From: Thysanoteuthis rhombus
Taxonomy: Eukaryota; Mollusca; Cephalopoda; Oegopsida; Thysanoteuthidae
Assembly (NCBI GenBank): GCA_963457665.1
Contig: OY735231.1
Location: 32,679,702 to 32,743,701, forward strand
DNA length: 64,000 nt
Direction: 5' to 3'
Part shown: in pieces, positions 23,179 through 34,540 of the stretch
Layout of the letters: every line of letters begins with the position of its first letter
Numbering within the stretch: the first letter of the stretch is position 1
Program-made: the position numbers and the translations under genes
Notes under the pieces: model-generated
What the model was told of the DNA's origin: nothing
The model's database searches: none
Seen by the model: only the letters and a program-made list of their open reading frames with translations

Positions 23179-24144
23179 TAAATGAATTGAATAAATTTGT
23201 TTTTCAGATTTCTCAAAACAACCTATGAAAATACTGTTGTGTGTATTACTTTTATTTACAATTGCATGAATACATAACATTATATAATGTTGGTTCAACT
23301 TTGTTCTCCTAAAAGTGGTGTAGCAAGGGCTCTGTCCTCTGGGGACAGACAGTGACCTGGGGGGGGGCAGTTTTGCTATATTCTTGGGAATGGCATAATT
23401 ATTAATTAAAATTATGGGCCAGAGGAAATTTTGTACCCTGGGAGAACTGAAACTTCGCTTTTGCATCATGACTTGAGAGGGTTGGAAAATCATTGGGGTG
23501 GAAATTTGTTCTGAAATTGCAACAAAAAAAGGATGTTTTCTGAGAGTCTGATGAGCAATCTGGTGTCATTAAAAAATGTTTTCATGTAAATGAACTTTAA
23601 CTAAAGTCTGGATATACTCTCGCTTTAAAAAGAAACAATTTATAGGAATATATTGCTTCAATTACTAATTCATTATGCAAATATTTCTGTATTGTATGTT
23701 CGCTAGAAAATTAGTAATTTTACTGCACCATTACAAAAGAAAAACTTGTATTTTTATACTAGAATTTAGAAATGTTGTCATAGAAACAGATGGTTCTTAG
23801 TCTGACCTAAATATTTGCTTTGTCCACTTGATCAATCGTTTTTGAATTGGAAATTTTTCACAAACAAAAAGGAAAATTATTATTCAGATGTTTGAAGTAC
23901 CTCATATGTGCTTTCTATTCTCAAGTATAACTATTATTTTTAAAATCTTGATTCTAATGATGGCTTACAAAATCAAAAATTATTCATCTATGTAAATGTT
24001 ATGCAACTGACAAGTTTTAAATGAGTCAAACTTCATAGGAAATGAAACTATTGATCAAAAATCATCCATTATTATAAAATATTAATTCCCTTTATATAAA
24101 AATGTTTCTTATGCATTATAGCTATATGATCCGTCTGGTGTATA
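23179..24144 (+). other. Gene-free stretch with possible hAT-like fragment
   Basis: About 23310-23480 reads AGTGGTGTAGCAAGGGCTCT ... CCTGGGGGGGGGC, reminiscent of hAT-type MITEs that begin CAGTGGCGTAGC. A matching far end was not found. The rest is AT-rich and featureless. Confidence 0.4.
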
Positions 24145-24440
24145 GTAATGTCTTTATTATTCAAAATGTTAAATGAAAAGTAAAGAATTCACTGTTAACA
24201 TTTTTTTGTTGGATATTCATTTTGATAAATTATTTATATTTGATATGAAATTTGATTCTTGAAAGATTTGTCTGTAACTAACTTATTGCTTCCAGTGAGC
24301 TTGACTTGACCTTTCTAAGGATGTCATTAGAACAGTTAATGTAATAATCTTATGTAATAATGATCAAAAGAAAAACATGTGATGTATGCAAAAACTGATG
24401 ACTAATTTATTCCTATTGCTTGATCTGAGCTTTCTTTAGA
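24145..24440 (+). repeat. R2 interspersed repeat, copy 3 (middle part only)
   Basis: Shares GAATTCACTGTTAA, GATAAATTATTTATATTTG, GATTTGTCTGTAAC, AAGGATGTCATTAGAACAG and AATGATCAAAAGAAAAAC with copy 2 at 21510-21800. Confidence 0.65.
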
Positions 24441-25570
24441 AGAATATTAATCATGGCCTGAAAAAAGTTTAGTACTCTTCTTGCTCTGTTTAGTTCTGTT
24501 GATCTACATTCCTTAGAAAGTTTTTTGTGACCAGAAGTTAAAATCTCATTTAAAGGTGGTTACTTTTTTGTTTGGTTTCTGTCATGCTTAAGCAATCAAC
24601 AATTAGATGTATAAAAATTGACACAACTTTGCTGTGATTCAAAGTTCTGACCTGGAAGTAAGCAGGCAGGTAGCATATCCATTAGGTCAACCTTATGCTG
24701 TTTGCATATTGAGTGAAATTGAGTTGAAGTCAGCAACCGCCCAAGCAAGCAGCAGGTGCAGGTTGAATGGATGCTGCTGATTACAGCTTAACCATTTGCC
24801 TGCCTTCACTTTTGTTTACATTCAGTACTTATCACTGCACAACGCCTAATGGGGATCGGAAGCAATGTTCCCACCAATTTTTAGTAGTCCATGTGAGCCA
24901 AAATCTTATTCTTGTGACAAAAGTATATGCACTAAATGCTTGTGGAAATGTAAACTTGAAATAGTTTCAAGATGATTTATGACAATGCCTATCTTTCATG
25001 GCTGATAATACTTGTATCATATTAGAATACATCAGTAAAGTTTCATTAAAGTTGCTGAAAAGTAATTATTATTTTGGGTTGCTAACCCTCTGTTCGCACA
25101 CTAAATTCTTTTTTGTGCTGGTTGCAAAACGCGAATTGTATGCACAGCTTAGAGGGGACTATGGTTAAAAGAATGTGTTTCACTGATCCTTACATAACAT
25201 GAATAATCCTATTATTTTTGACATGTACTATGCTAGGGTGGATTGTAATTGTGGGAATGTGAATTCTCTCATGTTCGGGATTCTTCTCCCTAAGTGTCTG
25301 TTTAGAGACTTCCTGTTTTCCTTTTGAAGTAGTTGGTATAATTAGTTAGCTAATATCAGTTGGTTTATTTCAGAGTGAAATGCTGATCTTTACCTTCTCT
25401 TTTCCCAAACTATAATCTTTGCAAACCAACACTTTCACCTTTCAGTATGTCAGAAGGGAAAAGGCTTGTTATATTTAGCTTATCTTACCTTAGAATGGAG
25501 TTTAAGACTCGGGCATTCACCCCATTTAGATATTTTATGTAACTGATGACTAAAAATATCGAAGCTTATT
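24441..25570 (+). other. Gene-free stretch with possible SINE remnant
   Basis: On the minus strand 24640-24700 reads TTGACCTAATGGATATGCTA and, about 35 bp later, a GAACTTTGAATCAC box-B-like string, so a decayed tRNA-SINE head is possible. The ORF at 24767-24964 is unremarkable. Confidence 0.35.
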
Positions 25571-25995
25571 CAGGTTGAACCTCTTCAATTTGGCAAGTTT
25601 GCCGGACTACAGAAAATAACCTTTGAAGACCCCAATTTTTTTTTTTTTTTTTTCCTCAACAGAAAACTCAGATTTGTTCCTTTTTGATTTCTTTAAATCA
25701 TGCACAGTAGACAATCCAACCCCATTGTTCTGCCATCTTTTTAGTAACTTCTTTTCAAAAGCTTAGATAGTTCCTGCTTATTCTTCTTAGCACTAACACC
25801 ATCTTCTGCACCTCTTTGTCGACATCCTGAAGGGCTAAAATACAGCTGAGTGTATAAAAGCAGGATTGTATTACCAAAACAGTTGGCTGCATTAGTTCTG
25901 GTAACTGCACCTCCCCGGGTGGCAGATTTACAAACTAATGACGGCAGATTCATAACATCCTGGACCTCAATGCTAGATTAACGAGGTCTGATCTG
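25571..25995. mobile_element. pogo/Tigger-like MITE
   Basis: The left end CAGGTTGAACCTCTTCAATT resembles the reverse complement of the right end, CAGATCAGACCTCGTTAATC, in the pattern CAG-T--ACCTC-T-AAT. This is typical of pogo/Tigger-related elements (CAGTTGAACCTCG). The element is about 425 bp. The internal antisense ORF (25741-25953) shows no transposase motif. A TA target duplication is not evident. Confidence 0.5.
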
Positions 25996-27250
25996 TTCTC
26001 TGAAAGTCTTGTAAGACTTCATTAAATCTCATAGTGCTTATGAAAATGTACAAAGCTCTTTAAAAACATGGAGCTAGTATTGTGCCCGTTATCTGAAACA
26101 TTAAGCTTGGAATCAAATAAGGTTGGTCTCAACGTTCAAAATAATTGAATTACTAATTTTGAATTGAAAAAAACTCTTATGTTTATGAATACAATGCTAT
26201 TTTATCATAAAGCTTGTCCAACAGATTTGAAATGCTTAAGATTTATTATGATGGTCGATAAACTTCCTAAATGTATTTGCTGGCTTTTTGTTTTCCTTTT
26301 ATTTCTTATAATTAAAGGACGTTTGTATTTTTTACACTCTTGTAGTGCTATAAGTGATTTGGATTGGGACTGGAAATCCTTTGCTATGTTATCTTAACCA
26401 TCTTGTCAGATTAGGTAATTTCAAACTGACAGATCCAATTAGCAATTGAAAACTATACAAACTTATATTTGGTGCTGCAATGTGGTTCGTGAATAAAAAC
26501 TCTGTATTTCTGTTAATTTCACATCATCATAAGCATTTTAAAACACTTCCTCTTGTTCAGCAAAGTTTCTACGATGATTAATGTTGATATTTGTTCAGCT
26601 GTAGTAACATAAAAAGTATAATTGTACAATTTTCATTGCTTTTTGAAAAATGAAACTGAGTATCCATTATGTTATATATATTCATAAGTTGGATACTAAA
26701 ATTTCATACCCAATTTAACTACAATTTAGTGTTGAAATGTTATTTTGAATTCAGCTGTAAGCAAGCCTGATATGCATGACATCCAGTTAAGCTTTTTTTT
26801 TTTTTTTTTTTCCTCCTTTCTAGTCATTTTTATCATTGCTGGTTTGAAATAGTTTAGGGACTCCAAGAAACTTTTTCTATTTCTATGCTTGGGTGGGGAT
26901 GGGGGAAATGTTAATTGCAAAGGACTGGAATTTCAGTTCTATGACCAACCCAATAAAATTTGTTTTATTGTGATAGAGAGCAACTCAGTTCTGAGTGAGG
27001 GCTTTTATTTTGTTATGGTTAACTATTACTCTTTGCCACCTGCCACAGTTCAAATAATATCATCAATGGATTATGTTCCCATCTTGTCTAATCTTCAGGT
27101 TGTTTTTAAATAATGATGTATAGGCATAAAAAATGGGGAATTAGATACTATGATCTAATCTGCATAGTCCCAATTCTCAGCAATAAGGTTTCAGTTAATA
27201 AAATTGCCTTACTGAAACCTTTAATGAGTAAATAAATACCTTTTGTTGGT
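25996..27250 (+). other. Gene-free stretch
   Basis: AT-rich DNA with a T-run near 26793-26810. The ORFs at 26164, 26726 and 26889 lack family motifs and look random. Confidence 0.5.
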
Positions 27251-27254
27251 AATT

Positions 27255-28590
27255 GTAGAATCTTCTTTAGGTGCCTCACACATTGCAAGCTTGGGCGATC
27301 ATGACTCTCCTTATTGAACGATCCCTTGCAGTCTTTATATCTTGTACTTTTAGTTTTTTGGTTCTTTCATATTTTCCATACATTTTCTTCTTTGTCTTTC
27401 TCTTCCATGCATACAACCTTGCAATGTAAAGCATTCTATTTCTCTGTGTCTGACATGGCCCGGGAATTGAAGCTTTCTCTCATTCGATGCTTTTATCTTT
27501 TTGTTTAGGTACGTTGGGATATTGCCCCAATTGTTTCTGTACCTCTCTATATGATATTTTCAGCATTCTTCTGAGAAACTTCATATCTACTGCCTCTAAA
27601 TTTCTATGGAGTTCTGGTATTGACTAGATGTAGTATTTTGATAACCAAAGCCTTGCTGTTGAAGAAATGGGTTTCAGCTTTTGTAAAGTTGATTTTTTTG
27701 CAATAGCAATTCTTTCTATTTCTATATTACCTCTAGCATCACATAATATGAAATTACCTGACCAGTTAAAATAGGTCTTTTGTTCAGTCACTTCACAGCT
27801 TGGATTATCCTGTAGTTTTGATGTCGAACCATCATAGCCCCACAAATGAGATAATTAGTTCTGGAACGCGTGTGTGTGCTACGGTGATTCATTTATGCAA
27901 GGTATGGATATTACCATACATTTGGTTTTTCTCACGGTTAATGGTTAGACCAAATTCTTCACTTGTTTGTACTACTATGTCTGGGAGGATTTCTAGGTCT
28001 TCTGCAGAACTCTCTATCAAGGTGGGATCATCGACATGTCTTATATTATTGATGTTAAGATCTCTAATTTTTCATCCCATCGAGATCTTCTATTTCTCTG
28101 AAAATCATTTCACTGTACATATTGAATAAGTTCCAGTGAGGCAACGCATTCCTATCTAACTCTATGAATTTTAGTCCAGTTGCTTATATTATCAGCAATT
28201 TTTACTGCTGTCATTTGATTCCTGTATAAATTCTGAAGAAGTTGTTGGTCCCTTCCATTAAAGCTTAGTTCAGATAGGATTTGAAATCATTTTTTTTGTA
28301 ATACTTTTTCGAATGCTTTAGCAAAATCAATAAAATATAAAAACAGATTTTGATTTTCAGTTGCCTTTTCTGAAAGCACTTGTATGAAAAGCCTGTTCCT
28401 AGTTCCTCTGTCCTCAATAAATCCATATTGCAGTTTAGAGGTTTCTGGCCTTGTTTTTAATTCGGCTTGGGACGATTCTTAACAAAATCTTCTGACTCGG
28501 AAGACTGTTCTTCTGCGATCAATACTTCCAGGGATTTATGGCAGTTATAAATAAATTGTAGAATACTTCTGTAAATTCTCATTGAATGCC
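27255..28590 (-). mobile_element. LINE relic (endonuclease/reverse transcriptase type), about 1.3 kb
   Basis: Reading the minus strand downwards, conserved reverse transcriptase blocks appear in order: QYGFIEDRGTRNRLFIQVLS (QCGF--G-GT-NAIF), LYFIDFAKAFEKV (CFIDY-KAFD-V), LLQNLYRNQMTAVKI, HVDDPTLIESSAEDLEIL (YADDTVLIAE---L---L; the catalytic tyrosine is now His and the first Asp is kept) and EEFGLTINREKNQ. Then come the tail blocks KLQFPGHVRHREIE (RQL-FLGHV-R-E-E), GRERQRRK and RDRSIRRVMIAQACN. Stops and frameshifts are frequent. The orientation is opposite to the inferred host gene. The 5' half, including the endonuclease, is missing. Confidence 0.88.
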
Positions 28591-29799
28591 TCCATTTTTA
28601 TCTATGGTTGGCTATTGAATCTCAAGGTTTTTTCATTGTTTTAGATTTCAATGATTATTAGGAAAAATGTGATAAAGATCAATTTATCTTTTTTATTTTC
28701 TTTTTTTTTTCATCAAGGTCATGTTTGTATATTTCAGAATTGTGTAATCTTAACTGAGATGAACATTTCAAAATTTGTTCTGTTTTAAAGTAATTAAGCT
28801 ATTGGTGCATTACATAATTTCATACAATTATTGATAAAGATGATGAGATTAGTACCATGGGATGCTAACTGTAACCTCAAATCAGTTGAATGTTTTTCAT
28901 CAATGACTCTCTAAGGGTAATACTACATTTCTTGCCATGCAAGCAGTTGCATATATGTGTATACTTTTACAAAAAATAGATTGATCATAAGAAATAGCAG
29001 GTCTTGAATCGTCTTTCTTCTTGACTAGTTTATGGTAGCACTTGGTATTGAACCTAAGAACTCTAAATCTTCTGACCCCCCCTGAACAAAACAATTGAAT
29101 TTCTTGCAGAAAATTTCTCTGGACTTGGTATCCCACTTCCAAGAATACACATGAAGCTCAATTATGTAATTGAAAAACTTGATAACTAATCTGCAAGAAA
29201 TACATCTCATTAGTTACTGTTATATATATTATTCATATTCAATGCTCTACGGATGCATTATGACCCCTCTAGTATTCCAACATTAAACTTGATACTCTAA
29301 AATGATTTTATACTTGAGCAGTATTAATCTAAGAAACAGGAAAATGCTGATTTGTGACCGTTAAAGTTCTAATAAATGCTCTTATTATTCAACTGATGCT
29401 GAGAGCCTGTAAAACGTATCCAATGAGCAACAGACCATGACAAAAGAAAAAAAAAAAACAGAATATGAGCCATGATGGTTTGTGAGAAGAAAAAAAAAGC
29501 AGGCAGAGTAAATGTCAGATATAAACAGAGGAAACGGAATATACAGACCAGTAGTTGAGACAAATTATCTAAATGAGTAGTCAGTAGACATGATAATGGT
29601 GATTCAGACAGCAAGCTGTACTTGGAATATAGAATTCATGCTGACAAATAGGCTAGAAGAATAGGCAAGAGAAAACCCGAGTGGAAATGATAATATACTT
29701 TTGCATCAGAGGGAATAATGTAAATTTAGTTATCAGTCAAAGTCTTTGAAATAATAGAATCCACCATTGGAAGTATTTGAACTCTTTGAAGCATCACGT
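28591..29799 (+). other. Gene-free stretch
   Basis: AT-rich DNA. On the minus strand near 29040-29060 there is a box-B-like GGTTCAATACC that could be a SINE remnant. No gene recognised. Confidence 0.4.
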
Positions 29800-29965
29800 G
29801 TTGAATTTCATCCCACTTTTGAAGTGTTGGTAACTGTGTGTGGGGTCATTTTTAATACCAACTCTTTTATCTTCATACATCTATAAGTACACAGGTTTAT
29901 ATCCTGTTCTACTATTTTTAGTAACCGGGCTGATCAACAGATGGCGTGGTAGTTCGAAATCCTGG
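29800..29965 (+). repeat. R4 interspersed repeat, copy 2
   Basis: Pairs with 8473-8630. It ends with GGTAGTTCGAAATCCTGG, which fits a polymerase III box B, so R4 may be a tRNA-derived SINE. Confidence 0.5.
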
Positions 29966-30039
29966 AAAAAATGTGCCTCAAAGAGTTAAATTACTGGAAT
30001 TTTATTTATACAAAACACCTCCGATGCAAGTGCAAACTA

Positions 30040-30135
30040 TACTTGGTTTCTACCATTTATATTCTCAAATCCCAACACACTTTAATGTATATGGCAGGGT
30101 GAGATCATCTTTCAATAGTACTTTGTTTTAAGGTA
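30040..30135 (+). repeat. R5 repeat unit a
   Basis: TATATTCTCAAATCCCAACAC, continuing ACTTTAATGTATATGGCAGG, is repeated about 635 bp downstream with few changes. Confidence 0.8.
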
Positions 30136-30669
30136 GTATAGTATACAAATTTTTTCTTTCTAACTGCCTTTGGATGTTCTGAAAATGTTCAGGAAATAAA
30201 CTGATAGTTTGAATTCATTGAGACAATTGTACAAGTTTTGCTATGATATGATGAGGGTTTTAAAAGTATGATAACCAGTAAATATCCTGATATAGAAGCA
30301 TAAAAAGCATCAATGATTTTTCTATGTATTGTTTTTTGCAAGCTTTACAGTTTCTGTATATTTCATGTTGACTGCAAAAATGTTTTTCTTACCACTGAAT
30401 GAATGTATGCATTGTGTATCCAAAAACTGATCTTTTGAATATCTTGGATACATAGTAAATTTTGTTTTACATTTTTTCTATTTATTCATATTTAATTTTT
30501 CTTGAACAATATTTACCCGTCACTTTGCCTTTAAGAAAATCTGTTCAATCAACATTATTGGTTTCTTGGAGGAAATATTTATAAAAAAGATATGCAGCTT
30601 GTTTTTCCTGCTGATTTGTGAGGATAGAATTTGCTAACCATGATGCTGTAATTAACTTCTCGGTTCATT

Positions 30670-30765
30670 GAGGGCCATATATTCTCAAATCCCAATACAC
30701 TTTAATGTGTATGACAGGGAGAGATTGATTTTCAGCAATACTTAGTTCTAAGGTTGTGACAACAA
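30670..30765 (+). repeat. R5 repeat unit b
   Basis: TATATTCTCAAATCCCAATAC, continuing ACTTTAATGTGTATGACAGG, matches unit a at 30040-30135. It sits directly before an R3 copy. Confidence 0.8.
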
Positions 30766-30774
30766 AGTTAGAGA

Positions 30775-31300
30775 GGTTAATGCATTTGGTTGCTTCTTTC
30801 CATCTGTCTCTCGACCAGATGATACCTTTTGAAAGTACCAAATGGATTTCAATAAGATTTTTTGGAAAAGAAGGAAATGGGGGGGGGGGTAGAGGTGGCT
30901 AAATTTTGGATGGATTCAGGAATTTTCTTTTGGAAGATTTTTCCAGTTGAAGAATTTTTTTTTTTTTTTTCTCTCAAAAAAACATCTGTATATACTCATG
31001 TCTGTCTACATGATAACTCCAAAAGTTCTCAATGAAAATTTGTGGAAGGGTTCACAATAGACTATGGAAGAAGTGATTAAATTTTGGTAAATCCATACAC
31101 AATTACCTCCCAATCTCCATTGTGGTTGTGTCCAAAGCATATATCTCCAAAAGTTCATGTCTGTCCACAAAGGTTTTCAATGAATTTCGATGGAATTTCG
31201 TAGGGAAGAGATGTTTCAATTTGTGGGTGGATCCATGCACAATCACTTCCCTTTGACAATTATTTTAGCACAGATATGCACTCGCTGAGTGCTCTATATA
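30775..31300 (+). repeat. R3 interspersed repeat, copy 2 (tandem modules)
   Basis: Three successive modules, each with a TCTGTC-ACATGAT--CTCCAAAAG string, TTCAATGAA-TTT, GGAAG and GTGGATCCATGCACAATCACTTCC-type text. It ends with ATGCACTCGCTGAGTGCTC. The final GCTC--GAGTGCT end is shared with the copy at 44640-44972. Confidence 0.7.
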
Positions 31301-33580
31301 TTTTATTTCATGCAGTGTAAAAAGATATCTAAAAAGTAGACAAAGAAACTACGAAAGATCTGCGTCCAAAGTAGGAAGTTAATAAATATATCTTTGACAC
31401 TATCTGCCGAGAAATGTCACGACTAAAAATGTAGCTGTTTATGAACTGTAGCTTAGTCTGACACAAGACCACCACAGTAGAGCATCTATGAGGAATAAAT
31501 TCTCGTCCATTGATTGAGCTTGCTAACCATCATCCTGTAGTAGGCGTTTTCACTTCCAAAAAAATAAAAAGCCTTATCACCATTTCATGATAATGTCAGA
31601 CGTTGGTTGTTTCTTACCACTGAAAAGAATACCGAACAGCTGATCTAGATTTTGTTTTATTTTTCATGTATGTATTTTGCTTACTGTTGGTATCAAAGCT
31701 GGTGTTGAATTGGCAATGAAAAAATGTGACCTCCCACTTCGACAGGAAATGTGTTAGATTATCAGCCTTTTTAGAATGGTGGAGGAAGACAGTGAGTATG
31801 ATAAATTTGAGTTTTAAAGACAATTTGCAAATGCAGCAAGAACATTCAAAATGGCACTCCTTAGATCTAACAAATTGCTCAAACAGTAATTCTTTGATTA
31901 TCCCATTATGTGACACATCTAAATTTATATAATTTAATAAAACATTTTTGATTTTGCGGGCAAAATATTCAGAAATTTTCATTTTAATTTAGAAAAGAAA
32001 AAATTTTTTTTATCTCTAACTCTCGGTATGTTATGTTGTACATTCTATGTGGAAATACCAATTGGAGTTAACTAGATTATCAGCAATTTAGCATTTGAGA
32101 TAGGCCAATATACGGTCATTTGTTGCAGACTTGCGTGATTTTAAAAATGTTTGGTATGAGGATTTGCTTACTTCCCCTGTGTATTTTTTAGTTATGGCGT
32201 TGGCATAATTTTCTCTCAGCTACTTTGTGGGTTTTGTTTATGTGACTACGATGGTATAGTTAAACCTAAGCTGGAGCAATTTTTTTTTTTTTCTGCACAT
32301 TTTGTAATGACTACCATATATGCCAGACTATAAAATGAATAGTTTACAAGGGTATTTAGAAGACTAATGCTCACTGCAACTCATCAAAGCCCCATAACTG
32401 TGAATATCAAGCTTTGGTAGACAGGTCCCCTAGTCATAATACCTGCACATTAAATGCAGTGTAATATCTGCATATTTTTTTAAATATTTAATTAACTGTC
32501 CATCTTAGCTACTGCCATATCAGTAGCTGGTCAGTTCAAGATTGAAATGTTAATTCCATTGATTACTTTGCTTTGTTTATTTTATGCTAAGTACAATAGT
32601 ATATTACCTTTTGAAATTTTTGACCTGCTTAAGGCTAATATAAGAATTGGTTAACCTTACAAACAACCTTGACCAAGTTGGAAAAAAGATCATGAAAAAC
32701 ATTGAATGAAAATCTGTTGCACATTTCTGTGAAGTGATTTGATACAGTCCCCCCCCCCTTATAATACGTGTTTGGTTTTAAGAAAGCCAACTATGCATTA
32801 TTACTGAGCCGCGATAACTGTTGGGTGGGTACGGATAAATAGATGAAAGACGGCAAACATCGTCCACCATATAAAAACTGAGATTTGAACATATAAACTG
32901 GCATTCTTTGATATTTGTTTTTGATTATATAGCTAGCATTATTACCCATCAAAAATGATGGGATTATTCATGTTGTATATCTGACAAATAGCTAATTTAT
33001 CATGGTATTGCTGGTTGTTGTAACAGCATTATTTTATCAGCGCTATCCTGGGGCTAATTAGCTCCAGTGTGTACCTGAAGCGTAACTTGGTAACTATGTG
33101 CCTCTCGATGGAATAATGATTTCTTCTGCTTGTTAGTAGATAAACAACCTACTTGTTCTGCTTACCTGAACCTTAACTCGGTCACTGTGTGTTGTTAGAT
33201 GAACTACTTCATGACTGACTATTTTTGAAGACTTTAACATATCAATATTACCTAAGAAATAAGAAACTTATACAATGAATCGGTTTTCCTGTTGAAACTG
33301 AACTCAATTGAAAAGTGTGTGCATCCTCTTATTTTTAGCCAATTGAGAAAAAAAGACAAAAAAAAACCGAAAGAAATAGGAACGAAAATTCAAGCCACAG
33401 CGACTAAGAATTTCTCATTTTTATTAAAAAAAAAAAAATAGGATACCAAATTTTAGTTTTTAAATTCTACATATTTGCATAAATTACTTGAAGCTTTCAA
33501 CCTGTAAGCTGCTGCACCCTCAAATGCTCTATATCTTGAATGGAAAAGGGAAAAATATATATGAAAGAACTTTTGTCCAT
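31301..33580 (+). other. Gene-free stretch
   Basis: AT-rich intronic DNA. 32744-32835 (CAGTCCCCCCCCCTTATAAT ... AAGAAAGCCAACTATGCATT) resembles fragments at 34981-35060 and 43831-43930 and looks like a mariner/pogo-type MITE end. The overlapping ORFs at 31614 and 31726 on opposite strands have no known motif. Confidence 0.45.
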
Positions 33581-33757
33581 TGACTACTGAAATATATCTC
33601 GGAATTTTTGAGATGAGTTATTATTATTTCCATTATTATTCGGACTATCCTCATCTTACCTGACGAAGGCCGTAGAGTGCAACGGCCGAAACGTTGTATG
33701 AAAAACAACAAAGATGAGGATAGTCCAAATAATAATGGAAATAATGACCACTGAAAT
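33581..33757. mobile_element. Inverted-repeat element with hammerhead-like core
   Basis: The arms 33621-33657 and 33711-33747 are 37 bp each and complementary at 35 positions. The 53-nt spacer holds CTGACGA (33660-33666), a 5-bp stem GGCCG/CGGCC (33668-33672/33683-33687), GAAA (33688-33691) and a second stem GTTGT/ACAAC (33693-33697/33705-33709). This gives a three-way junction with the two conserved strands of a hammerhead ribozyme. The U-H of a cleavage site is not present before the right arm, and one extra A precedes stem II. Flanking TGACTACTGAAAT (33581-33593) and TGACCACTGAAAT (33745-33757) look like a 13-bp target duplication. Hammerheads of this sort are known from Penelope-like elements. 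Confidence 0.6.
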
Positions 33758-34440
33758 GTTTCAATCTAATCCATTTCATTATTAATATATTTCTTTGTGG
33801 GATTGAGGTTGAAGGTGTATCACCTGTCATCCGATAGGTTTAAGGTGTTGTACAAAAAGGTCAAGTCGAAATATTAGACTTACAGGTTCAGATTAAAAGG
33901 GAAATTCTGTTTTTATTTGGTTTCAGGATGAGAGGGTAATAATATAGGTAAAATGTTTGGATCCATCAACCACCCACTTCATATTGCAAACTGTGCTTTA
34001 ACAAGCCACGAGATATCGGCAGGTGTCTGAAATGGCAGGAAATGTAAATATTTTGTAATACTCTGAAATATTAATGGTAAATTTATCCTGGATATTGACA
34101 TTGCAGAAATTTTTCAGTAGTCACCATCTCTAAGTTATGCAATAAATATCTCTGGTATCAAACTCTGAAGCAGCATTGTTACAGACCCTTGAAATGTATG
34201 AAGACTTATTGGTTTTACTTTTTCATTTTTTGATTCAGCCAACGTTCCTAGATATTAAAAAAAAAAAAAATTGTTGCAAGATTGAACACGTTCTTATACC
34301 CTTACCTTCAAGTAAAGACATATCCTGGATCAGAGTACCATAATCACTTCCTGAAGATAATCATTAACTATTTCTGGTTACTACTTTTATCATAAGTGTT
34401 AAATAAAAAAAAAACTCTATTCGAAAGAAGAATAAGTTAA
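33758..34440 (+). other. Gene-free stretch
   Basis: AT-rich, with an A-run near 34258-34270. Nothing recognised. Confidence 0.5.
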
Positions 34441-34519
34441 TGACATCATTTCCATCCAAGCAGAAATTTATTCAAATCACAACATGTATTTATGTTCTGC
34501 TTGGATAGGAATGATGTCA
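34441..34519. repeat. 25-bp inverted repeat (hairpin)
   Basis: The left arm 34441-34465 begins TGACATCATTTCCATCCAAG. The right arm 34495-34519 is its complement with 2 mismatches, across a 29-nt loop. A third copy of TGACATCATT follows at 34531-34540. Confidence 0.85.
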
Positions 34520-34540
34520 CATAAAGACAGTGACATCATT

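Noticed and set aside
23310..23480. hAT-like MITE near 23.3 kb
   Set aside because: Only one end resembles a hAT terminus; no matching far end or target duplication was found, so it is mentioned only within its stretch.
34495..34540. Possible CRISPR-like repetition of TGACATCATT
   Set aside because: Only three short copies in mixed orientation, with no regular spacers, in a eukaryotic genome.
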